Positions 11,039 to 22,344 of a DNA stretch of 64,000 nt are shown piece after piece. The notes beneath the pieces are model-generated. The model searched no databases and was not told the DNA's origin. It worked only from the letters and a program-made list of their open reading frames with translations. Where the stretch lies: the NCBI GenBank assembly GCA_037893245.1, contig JBAIAA010000897.1, positions 163,428 to 227,427 on the forward strand. The letters run 5' to 3'. The position numbers were made by a program, and so were the translations under genes. Each line of letters begins with the position of its first letter. Position 1 is the first letter of the stretch. The DNA is from Crossaster papposus (Eukaryota > Echinodermata > Asteroidea > Velatida > Solasteridae).

Positions 11039-11170
11039 CTTTTTTTTTTTGTTTACTGTAGATCCAACCTTTCAAGTGCTTTTTGAACTTGGAGTTGCTG
11101 AGCTTTTCGCCCCGCATGTCGGTTAAAGTCGCTCCTTGAGTACTCTTGAGATAAATCTTCTTTATGTATC
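11039..11170 (-). CDS. BEN-domain fragment, exon B
   Basis: Strong acceptor on the minus strand (long pyrimidine tract ending gtgtttag) followed by YIKKIYLKSTQGATLTDMRG and KLSNSKFKKHLKG. Joined to exon A with one base plus two, it completes the second half of a BEN domain. It may end at gtaatt (11038), or read on to a stop at 10932. Confidence 0.6.
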
Positions 11171-11641
11171 CTAAACACAAATAGAAGTAGAAAAAAAAAT
11201 CATATTTGTACAAACACAACAAGGTGATACATTGACTTGCATGTACATGTACTCTAACTCATCTAATGCGTGGCCCATTCTCAGACAATTTAGTACATGT
11301 ACACACATGTATTCATTTTGTTAAAAATGCCTTCATTCGCATGTCGCAACATCTAATAAATGTTCTGCAAAACCTTTGGCTCTTTCAAGGAAACAGTTTG
11401 TTTTATACAAGATTTTGGAGTTTTTCCCTTTTTTCAGACTTCTCTTCATGGAGCTTGTAGACATTTTTCTTCCATCAAGAAATGTTGGTATACATGTGTA
11501 TAACTTATCAACTTCATACCTGGCACACAAGTGTATTGCACAGGTACAACCTATGTACAGCTATAGGCTGGTTGACTTAAAAAATATGAATCCACAAGTT
11601 AATTCAGAAGTACAAAAACACAGCTTATGATTAACACTTAC

Positions 11642-11823
11642 CTTTCACAACAAGAATCTTCTCTGCAGAAAGGGCAGGCTTCGGGTCGCTGTCTTTGTGC
11701 AAGTTGCATTTGTTTCCATGCAACGAGTGTGTCGCCATTTCTTCATTCGTGAAAATCGCGGTCATGAGGCGGTTCAGTAGCTTTCTCGGACCGTCTTCCT
11801 TTATCAACGAAAAATCTTTTCGG
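11642..11823 (-). CDS. BEN-domain fragment, exon A
   Basis: Minus strand, about 60 codons: FSLIKEDGPRKLLNRLMTAI, FTNEEMATHSL, KPALSAEKILVVK, then perfect donor gtaagt. The LLxxLxxxxFTxEEMAxxSLxG ... KPAL pattern is that of BEN domains, DNA- and chromatin-binding modules found in nuclear proteins and some mobile elements. The 5' boundary is uncertain: an acceptor-like ctttcag adjoins a 16-bp minisatellite. With exon B downstream and an integrase relic beyond, it could be a captured or decayed gene. Confidence 0.62.
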
Positions 11824-11825
11824 CT

Positions 11826-11887
11826 GAAAGTAGTAGGCTTCCATCATAGTAGGCTTCCATCATAGTAGGCTTCCATCATAGTAGGCT
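11826..11887. repeat. 16-bp minisatellite, three copies
   Basis: Unit atagtaggcttccatc repeated head to tail immediately upstream (minus sense) of the BEN-like exon A. A 16-bp unit shifts the reading frame every copy. Confidence 0.85.
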
Positions 11888-11955
11888 TTTCTTTACATTG
11901 CCTTCTGAAGTTGCTTTATCATTCTAGGTGTATAAATTACACAAATACTTTTACA

Positions 11956-12191
11956 CTTAAGCCGCGTTCGCATTGGACTTAATATTGTCAAAAGTTACCG
12001 TACATGAATGCCAAAGTTAACGGTGTTAAATCCTCTGCTAGAAGCTTGGGCCTGTAGATCTTACTGTTGCGGAGGGTAAAATGGACAATTTGACAATGTT
12101 ACCCTCTGTCCGCATTGGATTTAATTTGGTTAGAGTTGACAACAGTCTCCGTAGGTTTTACCAAAAAAGTCCAATGCGAACGCGGCTTAAG
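11956..12191. mobile_element. 236-bp MITE with long TIRs
   Basis: Ends cttaagccgcgttcgcattg and its complement at 12167-12191 match almost perfectly for 25 bp. No ORF. Confidence 0.85.
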
Positions 12192-12254
12192 AGTCATTCT
12201 TTGTACAAATTACAAATCCAAATACATGTACACACACACAGTTTGAGAAGTTGT

Positions 12255-12476
12255 GCCGGATATTGCCGGATGGCAATCGCGAAAAAAACAAATAACATAA
12301 GAATAAGTGCTCGACACTGGTTGAAAACAAACGCTGTTTTTCGTGCTTTTTTTCGGCATCCAAGGTTGTAAAACTTCGGACAGGTTAGTGAAACGATATT
12401 TACTATAAATACAATCCCCCACATCCACCCATTCGTGATAATTCAAACAATTACCAATGGTGTATCCTACATTTGC
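12255..12476 (-). mobile_element. TIR family A, truncated minus copy
   Basis: Carries the family signature (ccaatggtgtatcctac at the right end, the words ccacccattcgtgataattc and aaacaaacgctgtttttc). See the full-length copy at 24623-24997. Confidence 0.8.
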
Positions 12477-13339
12477 TTTTTGTATAATTGGTTAGAGGGT
12501 TTATTTATAGACATTAGGTAACCAGACTAGTTGGCTTGCACTCATTAACGGATGTATTTCATAATTGACGAGTTCGTTTGTTGTTTGCAAATGTTGTATA
12601 CCAACTTTAAAGTTGCTCTGCGTATGATTCTGAATAGATGCTTGTCTTCTAATGTATTCATCAATTTACATTTTTTAAAGTAAACCTGCTATTTTGTATT
12701 TTTGTGCCTAGTGTACACATTATTTTTGTTGGTTGGCTGCAAACAGTCAAGTTCGTGAAGTAGTTATTACCTCACTGAACGCTTTTATCTTTTTCTGATT
12801 TTAGAAAAAATAGAAGTTTACTTAAACAAAATTAAAACATTTTTTCAAAGTGAAACTACTGCAATTGCTGCAGTATTCTATGTCAGTATGGCTTGCAAAT
12901 CTGTTTTGGTAAAGTCTTCAATATAGGTTACAAATTGAAAAAAAAATGCATTGAGCAGTATTATTATAACGTACCACAAACGTCCATTGTTTATTTAAAA
13001 ATAATAAACATAGTGTGCTAAACACTACCGGTGACTGCTGTAACTTAGAGAAATTAGCCTTCCTTGCTGCGCTGAACCATGGAGTATTCTAATTTCCCAC
13101 AGCTTTGCCTGAGGGAAATAACGGTACAATGCTCCATGGATCACCCCCGGAAGTTAGTTTAACTTTCAAATAAAACTGAAAGGGAGGTTTTTTTTCCACC
13201 CTAACATCATTAATTTGGAGTTCAGTTCATTGTGCTAAAGAATACTAAATTGCCAGTGTAGTACGAGTACTGCGTACTTCAGTTTGCTCAAGTATTTTGT
13301 ACGTTACAGTAACACTGTCAGTGTTTAGTAGTGAATACT

Positions 13340-13600
13340 ACTGAATACTTCTTGCTTTGTGGAGTGCTGTGGTCTGGAGCATTGAATTCGCTGTCTGTAA
13401 GTAAAGCTGCAGGTTGTAGGTTAGAGTCCGGCCTGTGCGTGTGCCCTTGGGCAAGGCACTTTGTCACTTATTGCTTCCTTCCACCCATGAGTAATTGGGT
13501 ACCTGTGAAAGCAGAGATGGTTGTTATTAGCACTGAAATGGCAGCATTGTGCTGTGTATTCCCCAGGAGTACCAGTCTTGGTAGATACAGATGAAAACTG
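13340..13600 (+). mobile_element. tRNA-derived SINE
   Basis: Box A-like tggtctggagcattg near 13369 and box B-like ggttagagtcc near 13420, followed by the conserved SINE body word gtgcccttgggcaaggcact and the tail motif taattgggtacc. This layout is the standard tRNA head plus conserved core seen in animal V-type SINEs. The box B is one base off consensus. Confidence 0.65.
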
Positions 13601-13854
13601 CTAAAACTCCCTTTCAGTTGATATTACACATTCTGCAGTTTACATACATTGGTAGAATGACAAGGTTAGGAACGAGTTTGTATCCAGCCACCACAATGTA
13701 ACAGTACACTTCCTGATCCTTTTTTCAATCATCCGAGATTAAGTTAAGCCATACCTTGGACACAAAAATTATTTAGAAGTCCGATGGGGTAAACAACCTA
13801 GTTTAATTACTTCATCCGCAGGAGTATACATCATAATGTACCTGTACATGCTGT

Positions 13855-14096
13855 TTAACTAGATCACGCCGGGATTATTTTAACATCACCTAGCCGAGGC
13901 ACAGCATGATTTTTAAACGAAACTTTATCCGAGGCGGGTTCAACCTGATGGTACCAGGAAGCACACCCACGCATTTCCGACCTTGCTCGCTGCTGACAGA
14001 CATTTCCAGCCTTGCTCGTGACGTGTTTATGCGTCATCCGTTTTTAATCTGGGGAACACTTTGCGTGTATACGTCCTCCGGCGCGAACTGGTTAAA
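13855..14096 (+). mobile_element. TIR family B element
   Basis: Same layout as 9146-9389: right end ggcgcgaactggttaa intact, left end mutated to ttaactagatcacgcc, tandem gccttgctcg words inside. Confidence 0.75.
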
Positions 14097-14129
14097 GTTC
14101 ATGTGGTAGTTAGATATGGAATTTTTCTA

Positions 14130-15085
14130 AGGAAACCCAAAACTTCATATATTTTCAAGGAACCGTATTTTCTGCAGTCTGATCTTTCCCAAAAAAAATC
14201 AAGGAATGCGGGCACAAGTGATTGCTGTTAACTTGGTGCTAATTAGCAATTAGTGATAGTTCTCCACAATGGTGGCTATCCATGGAAACCTGTGATAAGT
14301 TGGCACAGTGATATGTACATATATTTACATTTGGGGTCATCCAGTGGCAATTTGTGACATTCAGTAACAACCAGGAGCCAATAGAGACTTGTTACTTTGT
14401 TTGTGTCATTACACGGTCCTTACAGCAAGCTGTCAATGAAGATTTGTGAGTTATGCATTTGTATGCAAATCATGGAATATGATGCAGTACATTAAACTGC
14501 ATTTTTATAGTTTGTATTTTGACATAAGACAAACTACTCGCTAATGGAACACAAGTTTGTTTTGTGCAAACCATTCACATGTATTATTAATGTGATGAAC
14601 CTTGTCACCAAGCATGTTGAGTTCTTGGCAACGTCACTCGGATTTGGAGGAAGATATTGTCTTTTTAAAAGATATTGTCTTTACAATCAGCAGCAAATGG
14701 ACACTTTGACATGTAACACTACATTGTAGTTGACCCAGCAAAAAAATGCAGGTCATCAGTAAACACGATGACCTCCACGATGGCATACACTAGTTGACCC
14801 CGCAGAAAATTGCAGGTCATCAGTAAACACGATGACTTTCACGATAGCATCCACTAGTTGACCCAGCAGACAATTGCAGGTCATCAGTAAACACAATGAC
14901 TTTCACGATAGCATCCACTAGTTGACCCAGCAGAAAATTGCAGGTCATCATGCAGTAAACACGATGGCATCCAGGATGACATGCACACATTATCAACCAT
15001 TGTACTCAAGAATGTTTCCTATACAATGTTTAAACGTTTGTTTTGGTTTACATAAAACTAAGGAAAATACGGTTCCTTGAATTCC
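14130..15085. mobile_element. Possible element with inverted ends around a 64-bp tandem array
   Basis: The word tcaaggaaccgtattttc near 14156 recurs inverted at 15062-15080. In between is the 64-bp array (14728-14986). Ends are short and imperfect, so the element status is tentative. Confidence 0.45.
14728..14986. repeat. 64-bp tandem repeat, four copies
   Basis: Copies start at 14728, 14792, 14856 and 14920 with agttgacccagcagaaaatt and share caggtcatcagtaaacac. The last copy is rearranged. Confidence 0.9.
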
Positions 15086-16271
15086 TAATTGAAGTAAATT
15101 AATGTTCCAATAGTTAGATTCTGTAGGTCTCGCATACCTGTATGTACCGGTAAGCTGTTGTTTTTAACTACTTGTAATAGCTGCACAAAGATTGGGGTCG
15201 GGGTTGAACAACGGGTTTGATTTCAATTTCTATTTGGCTGAAGGGGAACGTGTACTTATGCACTGGCTCCCCGGACTGGCCTCACTTCAGGGTGTCGGTT
15301 GGGGACTAGTCTCTAACTGACGGAGACAGTGTACCATACACTTTACCCCAGTGAACAATTCGAGCGATTCACAATACCTAGAAGCTGCCATTGGAGGCGC
15401 AAATCCTGCTATACCCGCAGTGCATCATGGGAAAAAGTCGGCATCAGTTTGAAAAAACGGTATTCATTTTGCATGAACTCATCAGTTTTTACATCTTTTT
15501 GGACGCGCATGATTAAAGTTCCAATTTTTTTCTGCAAATAACAATGTTTTAATCAACGACGCTTCCGAATACATTTATGTTTGTGTTGTACCTCGCCGTG
15601 AACAATGAAGAATAGATATTTCACTACAGTATGATATACGGAAGAAGTCGACCGTAAAGTTTAAAAGTGGCTGTTTTGAGTCAAACGCTTGGTGGCGCAC
15701 TGCATTGTGAATCGCCCGAATTCAATGTCATTAGGCCACAAACAGTGTTGCTTCCGGCTACCCAACCTACGCTATTTTAAAACGGCATCGACAGTAAAAA
15801 CAATTCTTTAAAAAAAAAGGATAAACACACCTTGACTACATGTAAGATACCTACATATAATGTGCACAAAAAGTGCCCCTCTAAAAATTAAAAAAATATA
15901 TACATGTACATGTACATGTATATGTATATCTATAAAAATCTCAACCTCCATGTACAACTACTGTTTTCAAGTGAGGTTGGGAAACTCTACGTTAACACTT
16001 TTGCGTCAACCCTAAACTTAGAATCAAAACGTATTTTTACTCTAATTCCTTAGGGTGTGTGCGAAATTATATTGATTTTGGGAGGGTTAGGGTTAAAGAA
16101 TAATGCCAAATACAAACAAGTGTGTTTACGGTATTCACTATATGGAATTGTTTTATTTTGTTATTTGTGCATGCACAATTATCAACTATCAATTAACAGT
16201 TTGGCCAGGTCTGTTGGGTTACCGTAAACACACCATTTTGTTGTTTGGACTAACTTTTACTATGTTCATTT
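15086..16271. other. No gene recognised
   Basis: Contains a CpG-richer patch at 15350-15450 with a TGCATCATGGGA word, a (TACATG)n/AT tract near 15900 and one end-like gggagggttagggttaaag word at about 16081 related to the 6.2 kb element. No convincing exon. Confidence 0.5.
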
Positions 16272-16610
16272 AAAGTTAGGATACACCATTAATAATTGCG
16301 TGAATCATTATGAATAGGTGGATTTGGGAGGTTGTATTTTATAGTAAATTTTGTTTAACTGACCTGTCCGAAGTTTTAAAATCATGAATGCTGAGAACAG
16401 CAAGAATAACGGAGTTTGTTTTTAACCGGCGTTGGGCAGCGATTTTTATATAGTTTTTCCTGTTTTTTCGTGTTTTTTCGTGATATTACAGGACATCTAC
16501 CGGTAGCTCAATCATTTTGCTGGCTGCCTACGATCATTATTTACTTTCAAATATGTAAGATATTTCTTACTGATTTGGAAGTAACATTTGTTGATATCTG
16601 CAATATACAT
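16272..16610 (+). mobile_element. TIR family A, diverged copy
   Basis: Starts aaagttaggatacaccatta and follows the family A consensus through the aaccggcg and ttttgctgg words; the 3' TIR is decayed. Confidence 0.75.
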
Positions 16611-17616
16611 GCAACACCAAGCAGATTTAGTTTTCTAGTTGATTACAATTTCTCCTATAGCCCAATTTCAACTAAGGCACAGTAAAATGACAAACTTAAG
16701 TCCTTAAAGGCATTTAAACTACAATAATAATCCAGCGTCTGCCATTTTTTCTTTGCATTGCAGAAATTAGAAAGTCATTGATTGTTATTTAATTACTCTA
16801 TTTAATAAAAAACAAACTGGCATGAATCAGATGACATAGTATTGCTCGCTGGCTATCTACATGTACATGCACACAAACATATACTGTTAACCACCACGTT
16901 ACTTGAGTGGATCGATACAGACTGAAATATTTATTATAATTGCCTTTTGGTTTTGGGGTTGCAACCTCTGCTGGTTCTGTAATATTGAAAAGAAGAGAAT
17001 CAATTCAAATGCTTCCATATTTTATTTTTGGAAAAAAACAAATTTCTCAGTTACTATTTCAGTAGAAATCTTCTGCAAGCTCACCTGCTCCATTCACCAT
17101 TTTCTCTGAGACCTTCTTGGGTGCTGTATGAGCCAAAATGAGAAATTCATATATTATTTTGTTCAGTCGGCTGTACATGGTCACCTGAATATAACCAAAG
17201 CAAATTTCCATGTTAAGAACAATAAGTCTAACTTCCTATCGTGTCTTGTGACTCTCCATTCCCAGCTTTACTTCTCTGATCTCCTTACTTAAAACGGTTC
17301 TTTCTTCTGCCTCAGGCCAGATGTACATGTATCTGCTTCAGTTTTTTCTTCTTTTGTTACTTCAGTATCCCCCTCTTCGTCACTGACCTCTTCCACAGTT
17401 TCAGCCTCGTGAAAAAAAAATTTCATCCTGAGGCTCGTATCATAAAGAGTTGGGAAATGAGATACAATGCGACAGTTTTTACTGATGCATATCTTGAACT
17501 TTCATTTCTGCATGTACGTATGTAAAGAGAGTTAATTACCTTCCAAGTTAGAAACACATTAGGTGTTGAGTCTTCTCTTGCATTCCTCATACTAATTCTT
17601 CCTTGGGCAGGATCAT
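16611..17616. other. No gene recognised
   Basis: AT-rich. A minus-strand continuation of the gag-like frame after its stop reads PAQGRISMRN... to a gtaatt donor-like site near 17538 but is too short to assign. Confidence 0.4.
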
Positions 17617-18357
17617 TTACTTGCTGTCTAGGGCCTTGAGGTAGTCTAGGGAAGTGGCAGTTGGATCGTCACATCGAAGATCGTTGACGATGTTGAGGGC
17701 AGGTGACCGCAGAGCCTCACGGATACGCTTTCTCCTCACTGCATCGTCCAAGTCCTGCCACTCGTTCATCTGACCTTCGTCGTGGTCGATCCAGGCTACA
17801 TAGTCGTCTTCATCTTTCGGGGGAGAAGTGGAACCTGAAAGGCATCTAAGCTTACGGTAATTTGCCGTCAAGGTGCAGTGAGCAAATGATTTTGAGAAGT
17901 CGGAGGGTGGGGTTTGTTGAGAAGGACTAGAATCAAAAGTCGAAGGGAAATCAGATGTAGAGTTCCTCTCTCTCAAATGCCATTCATTCAGAACACTTTT
18001 CCGCAGGCTGCTAATAGTGACTCGCTGGTTCTTTGATGGAGAGTTGTCCAGCCAAATGACTTGACAAAGCGTCGATGACGCATAACAATTTAAGCGAATC
18101 TCAGTCCCTAGCCTAAGAGAAGAGATGAGCACGGAAAAATCACATAGGAAAATAGCAGAGTTGTCTGCATCCTCTTTCTTAGAAAGGCCCTCTATTGAAG
18201 GGAACACATCATGCAAAGAACAGGCTAAAATATCTGTCTCCGCCAATGGGCTAGACAATTGAAAAGTCAACAAAAAAGAGTGACTGGGCCTGAGATCATC
18301 CTTCTTACACCAATCCAGACCATTCTGTCGAAGTGCTGCTTCCGCCATTGGTGACAA
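17617..18357 (-). CDS. PNMA-like gag ORF, C-terminally truncated
   Basis: A 246-codon uninterrupted minus-strand ORF. The N-terminal part (LDWCKKDDLRPSHSFLLTFQ ... VFPSIEGL ... AIFLCDFS) fits the RRM-like N-terminus of PNMA proteins. The C-terminal part (NEWQDLDDAVRRKRIREALR, SPALNIVNDLR, PTATSLDYLKALDSK) fits the start of the PNMA/ZCCHC capsid region derived from Ty3/mdg4 gag. It stops where the capsid second lobe should begin, and no zinc knuckle or pol is visible. It is therefore a retroelement gag remnant or a short gag-derived gene. Start is ATG 18357, with an alternative ATG at 18348. Confidence 0.62.
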   Translation of the reverse strand: MSPMAEAALRQNGLDWCKKDDLRPSHSFLLTFQLSSPLAETDILACSLHDVFPSIEGLSKKEDADNSAIFLCDFSVLISSLRLGTEIRLNCYASSTLCQVIWLDNSPSKNQRVTISSLRKSVLNEWHLRERNSTSDFPSTFDSSPSQQTPPSDFSKSFAHCTLTANYRKLRCLSGSTSPPKDEDDYVAWIDHDEGQMNEWQDLDDAVRRKRIREALRSPALNIVNDLRCDDPTATSLDYLKALDSK

Positions 18358-18444
18358 GTGAAATTTGCAAAATGTCTGACATTGACCAGTACATCCTATA
18401 TTGATGCGATTTGTTTATGCCCATAGCAATGATAAGTGCTGGAA

Positions 18445-18877
18445 CTGGACCAAGTGCGTTCCTTGTAAAAAAGCTCAAGAGTTGTTGAGCGGTGGGATGA
18501 TCTTGACCCTGGAAGTCTTGAGCAAGCTTTTCTTGGGCTAAGCGTCTGGCGTTGGTCAGCTGGGCCTCTGTGAAGTGTAGTTGATGCTCGTATTCCTCCA
18601 GCGTAATCCTTGTGAAGAGCAGCGATGTTCTTTTCCGGAGAGTGCTCCAGCGATCCTGAAATGACCTCTGGAATTTTAGAGATTGGTGTGGATGTGGTGG
18701 TCGTATTTTTACCTCGATATAAGGTGGTGGTGGTGTGCTAGTCTCGATTGATCGGGAAAGGAGCCGTATTTGGCGATTTTGGGTCAAGTCATACCCTATG
18801 TACCCTGTACCATACTTTAATTCAAATATCTTACATTTTAGACTGACACAATTACAAACTTGATCAGCATCCATCAT
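18445..18877 (-). CDS. Uncharacterised module, copy 1
   Basis: Minus-strand frame with PPPPYIEVKIRPPHPHQ, then RWSTLRKRTSLLFTRITLEE and YEHQLHFTEAQLTNARRLAQ, a predicted coiled coil. The same module recurs at 20340-20600 and partly at 20780-21125, so it belongs to a repeated family, probably mobile. I do not recognise a named domain. Confidence 0.45.
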
Positions 18878-18945
18878 TAAAATTGTTCACTTCTTCTGTG
18901 ACATCTTCTTCTTCGTCTTCAGAAAAACTGACAATACTAATGTTG

Positions 18946-19796
18946 TCAGCGATAATGGGCAATGTCATTTTCTCTAATTTGAATATTGTCATTGATATCA
19001 TCAGCGGGGATTTCAACTCCAACATCATCAACAACATCATCATCAACAACATCAACAACAACATCATCAACAGCATCATCGACATAATCAAGATTAACAG
19101 CAACGTTATTGTTAACAATGACATTGTCAGGGTTGAATTTATCAACATCATCAAAAACATCATCGAGAACATCATCGAGAACATCATCAACAGCATCATC
19201 AGCATAATCAAGATTAACAGCAACGTTATTGTTAACAATGACATTGTCAGGGTTGAATTTATCAACATCATCAAAAACATCATCGAGAACATCATCAACA
19301 GCATCATCAACATAATTAAGATTAACAGCAATGTTATTGTTAACAATGACATTGTCAGGGTTGAATTTATCAACATCATCAAAACCAACACCTACAGCAG
19401 CGATATCGTCGGCATTAATTTCTTCTTCATCACCAAAAACATCAAAATCAAAGTCATGTTTATCAGTGACATCTTCACAATAGATCATTTACAAACCACT
19501 GTCATTTACACCATTGTTAGCGTTGCTGCATTCATCATCATCATCATTTACCTCACTATCCATTTTATCCCATCAATCATTTCTGGTGGTGTGGGTGAGA
19601 TAATTCTTGGATTTTGTGTATTCAAAGCGGCCCAATTGGACCAATTGGTGATTGGCAAAATAAAGTTAGGCCTTTTCGACCTAGCATCAAATTGTGGTGA
19701 CCTGAAAATGTCACATCTATGCCACTTTGTTTCACTTTCTGAAGTCGGTAATTGATCTGCACTCGGTTCTAGTTTTCTTTTAATGGAACGGAACAT
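18946..19796 (-). other. Acidic repeat ORF region
   Basis: Minus-strand frame 18946-19488 consists of D/V/N-rich repeats (DDVDKFNPDNVIVNNN), with a further frame at 19548-19796 (KRKLEPSADQLPTSESETKW). Acidic N-termini are common in piggyBac-type transposases, and a piggyBac relic lies 1 kb downstream in plus coordinates, but no continuous ORF links them. All three minus frames and one plus frame stay open because of the repeat, so coding status is doubtful. Confidence 0.35.
19078..19384. repeat. Minisatellite, units of 120 and 108 bp
   Basis: The word agattaacagcaacgttatt begins near 19091 and 19211, and a diverged copy near 19319. The shorter spacing reflects loss of one internal 12-bp catcgagaacat unit. 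Confidence 0.85.
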
Positions 19797-20339
19797 TTCC
19801 AGTTCCTCTTCGTTTTCATTAAACTCATCTGAACTTTCATTAATTATGTGCTCTATTGTTTGAATTGTTCTGGACGTGAAACAGTTTTCCAGAATTTATG
19901 CACAACTATCAGAATTGTGAGTGTTGTCGTCCATTGGTGCCACACTACACTCACTATATGAATCATATAGACTAACCAGCGGTGGATACGAACATCCAGT
20001 AGGGTCACTGTGACATTAATCTTTACTGGGGGACCTGTTCACTTCCTACTCTTACAAGTAGTTGTAAATCGCACAATTCTTAGGGTTAAGAAAAATGTTC
20101 CCATTTAAAAATTCAGCGTAATATGTATGTAAACACCATACCTTGTGAAACCGTGGTGAGCAGCTAGACTGAGAAATGTCACAGTCGACAGACTCGTGCA
20201 GAATAGGTCTTAGCAATAGGTCTGTGGTGGGCAGAGCTTGAGGGTCGTGGGTACAGGTCATTAGAGGTTGTATTACCCCACTGCGAGAGAATAGTTTGAA
20301 TATAGGAGTTCAAAAGAAAGAAACTAAGCAGTTGCTGTG

Positions 20340-20600
20340 CTGTTTGGTGGTCTCAATCTTGGTATTCAGCAAGCTTTTCCTGAGCAGCTCATCTTGTGTT
20401 GGTGTATTGCGCCTCCGTTGAGTTGAGTTGATGCTCGTATTCTTCTAGTGCGACTCTTGTGAAGAGGAGCGATGTTCGGCTCTGCAACTTACTCCAACGC
20501 TCTATGAACGATGGTTGAAGTTTCACTGATTGGTGTGTTCTTGGTGGCCTTATTTTGTTTTCCAGGTATGGAGGTGGTTTGTATCCCAGACGTATTCCAG
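20340..20600 (-). pseudogene. Uncharacterised module, copy 2 (decayed)
   Basis: Minus-strand translation gives the same series as copy 1 (SLLFTRVALEEYEHQLNSTE, AQQLLSFF) with in-frame stops. Confidence 0.45.
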
Positions 20601-20806
20601 CAATTCAAACCCCACTTATGAGGCTAATTGTTGGGTTTGTATTCCTTCATTCCAGTGCGGCCCTTGAAAGGTATGATGGTTTCGTCGACTGATACCGTTA
20701 ACTCTCGGTCTGGATAGTAAGCCGACTTCCATCGACTCACAAGCATGTCCATGATTTCCTTTATTTTACCTCGCCTATCATGTTCGGGGTCACTAGGTGC
20801 TAGGAA
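20598..20806 (-). pseudogene. piggyBac transposase relic
   Basis: Reads APSDPEHDRRGKIKEIMDML, SRWKSAYYPDRELTVSVDET, IIPFKGRTGMKEYKPNN*PH and KWG. YxPxxELxVDExxxPFKGRxxxKxYxPxKPHKWG is the highly diagnostic piggyBac block, with the first catalytic Asp in VDET. A stop replaces the M/K before PHKWG and the rest of the DDD domain is missing. It interrupts copies of the uncharacterised module on both sides. Confidence 0.85.
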
Positions 20807-21125
20807 CAATGGTTGAAGTTTCAACAATTGGTGTGTTCTTGGTGGCCTTATATTGGTTTCCAGGTATGTAGGTGGTTTGGAGGTCTCTAGGTATCGGGAC
20901 AAAGATTTAATTTGTCGAGTGATGTGATCCTTAGCAGAAGTCAAAATGTTGATCTTTTTTGCTAATGTTTTCACTTCTTTGAACTTTGCCTCGTCGGTGT
21001 CAGAGGGTGTGCGTTGCCCGCATGGTATGCTTGAAGCTGAACTGGATGGAGACGGAGGCGGCTGGCTGGACTTGCTCTTGCTCTTACTGGACTTGCTCTT
21101 GCTGAGTTAGGACATCTTGGTCATC
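20780..21125 (-). pseudogene. Uncharacterised module, copy 3, with S/K-rich start
   Basis: Minus frame with SKSSKSKSKSSQPPPSPSSS, then KEVKTLAKKINILTSAKDHI and the shared YLETNIRPPRTHQ. It runs directly into the piggyBac block, giving a fused frame of 116 codons. Confidence 0.45.
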
Positions 21126-21539
21126 TGAACATGGATCAGGAGTGCCTCGTCTCCCAACACTGCCATTTACTCATCAGAATCAAGAAACAGCATAGAATCG
21201 TCATCTTGGCTGTCCTCTTCTTTCTGCCTAATTATGCCAAAGTGATGCAACTTCTTTCTGTATAGCCCTGTCTCATGGCTTCACCTCTTGCCACAACCAC
21301 GGCATTCCTGCCACATTCAGGGTGGGCTGTTACGGCGGTTGATGGGCTCATCGGGGCAGGAGGACTGGTCGCCTCAAACATCATCTTCCAGGTCTAATCC
21401 TGCGTAATAAAGAAAAAACATAATAATTTTTGTCAACTGACATTTAAGTCGTTTGTTTGTTGGGAAATGTTTTCCATACAACCAAATTTGAAAAATATCT
21501 GACATTGACTAGTACATCCTAGATCGAGGTAATTTGTTT

Positions 21540-21930
21540 ATGCCCATAGCAATGATGAGTGCTACAACTGAACCAAGTGCGTTCCTAAATTATGAAGGGA
21601 CGCCACCCTGAGGGACTGCATTTGGTTGAGGTTGCTGTATACACGCACATGGATTGAGTTGAGGCGTTTATAGGTTGGGTCATCTCGGAGTACTTTCATT
21701 GCCTTAGAGAGGTGGTTCCCACGAAGGGTGTGGAACTGCAGCGTTCAAGGTGCTTCAAACTCACACCCAATCAGTAGCACAGGAAGCACTGTAGAACACG
21801 TGGCCGTCTCCTTTAAACCTTTTTTGATTTTGTCTTTGTGTAGAGTGTCAATCGCCCGAACAAGGAGATGCTGTTGGGTCTCTTGAAGGCAGTCTATATA
21901 GGGGCACGTCATACTCTCCTGTAACATGAA
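21540..21930 (-). pseudogene. Unassigned decayed coding-like stretch
   Basis: Minus frame MLQESMTCPYIDCLQETQQH ... STVLPVLLIGCEFEAP, a stop, then TLQFHTLRGNHLSKAMKVLR in the same frame. A word at about 21541 repeats one at 18418. It looks like part of the same mobile mosaic; no domain recognised. Confidence 0.35.
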
Positions 21931-22340
21931 ATAGTTAATCCTTGTGAATTACTTCAAGTACATGTACTTGCATTTTGTTGGCACTTATTGAACACTGGAA
22001 TTTTAAAACAATAGTGGTATTTATTTTGCATTCCCAGGGGATCTGCTTTTAAACATAAAATGAAATAAAAACTACAACTATTAACAAAAAAACAAACTTG
22101 CAATGTAGTAAAAAATAAAAAAGTGCACACAATTTCCGGGAAAAGGATAAGGTACAAGATTTTGTTTTTTTTAGTTTAAGTAAATTTTTTTTTACAAAAT
22201 TACAAATATACATGTATACAACTACGTGTTTGTAAACCGATTCAACTTCGGAGAGTGCTCTACTTTATAAAAGGAGCGATATAAAATCAATCACAAAAAC
22301 TAGGATAGGTATACAACTATATAGATCTAATATAGGATCT
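21931..22340. other. No gene recognised
   Basis: AT-rich with T and A tracts; nothing supportable. Confidence 0.5.
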
Positions 22341-22344
22341 AATC

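Noticed and set aside
10781..11222. Minus-strand blocks as the integrase catalytic core
   Set aside because: The block order is incompatible with a minus-strand integrase, and the 11.1 kb block fits a BEN domain better.
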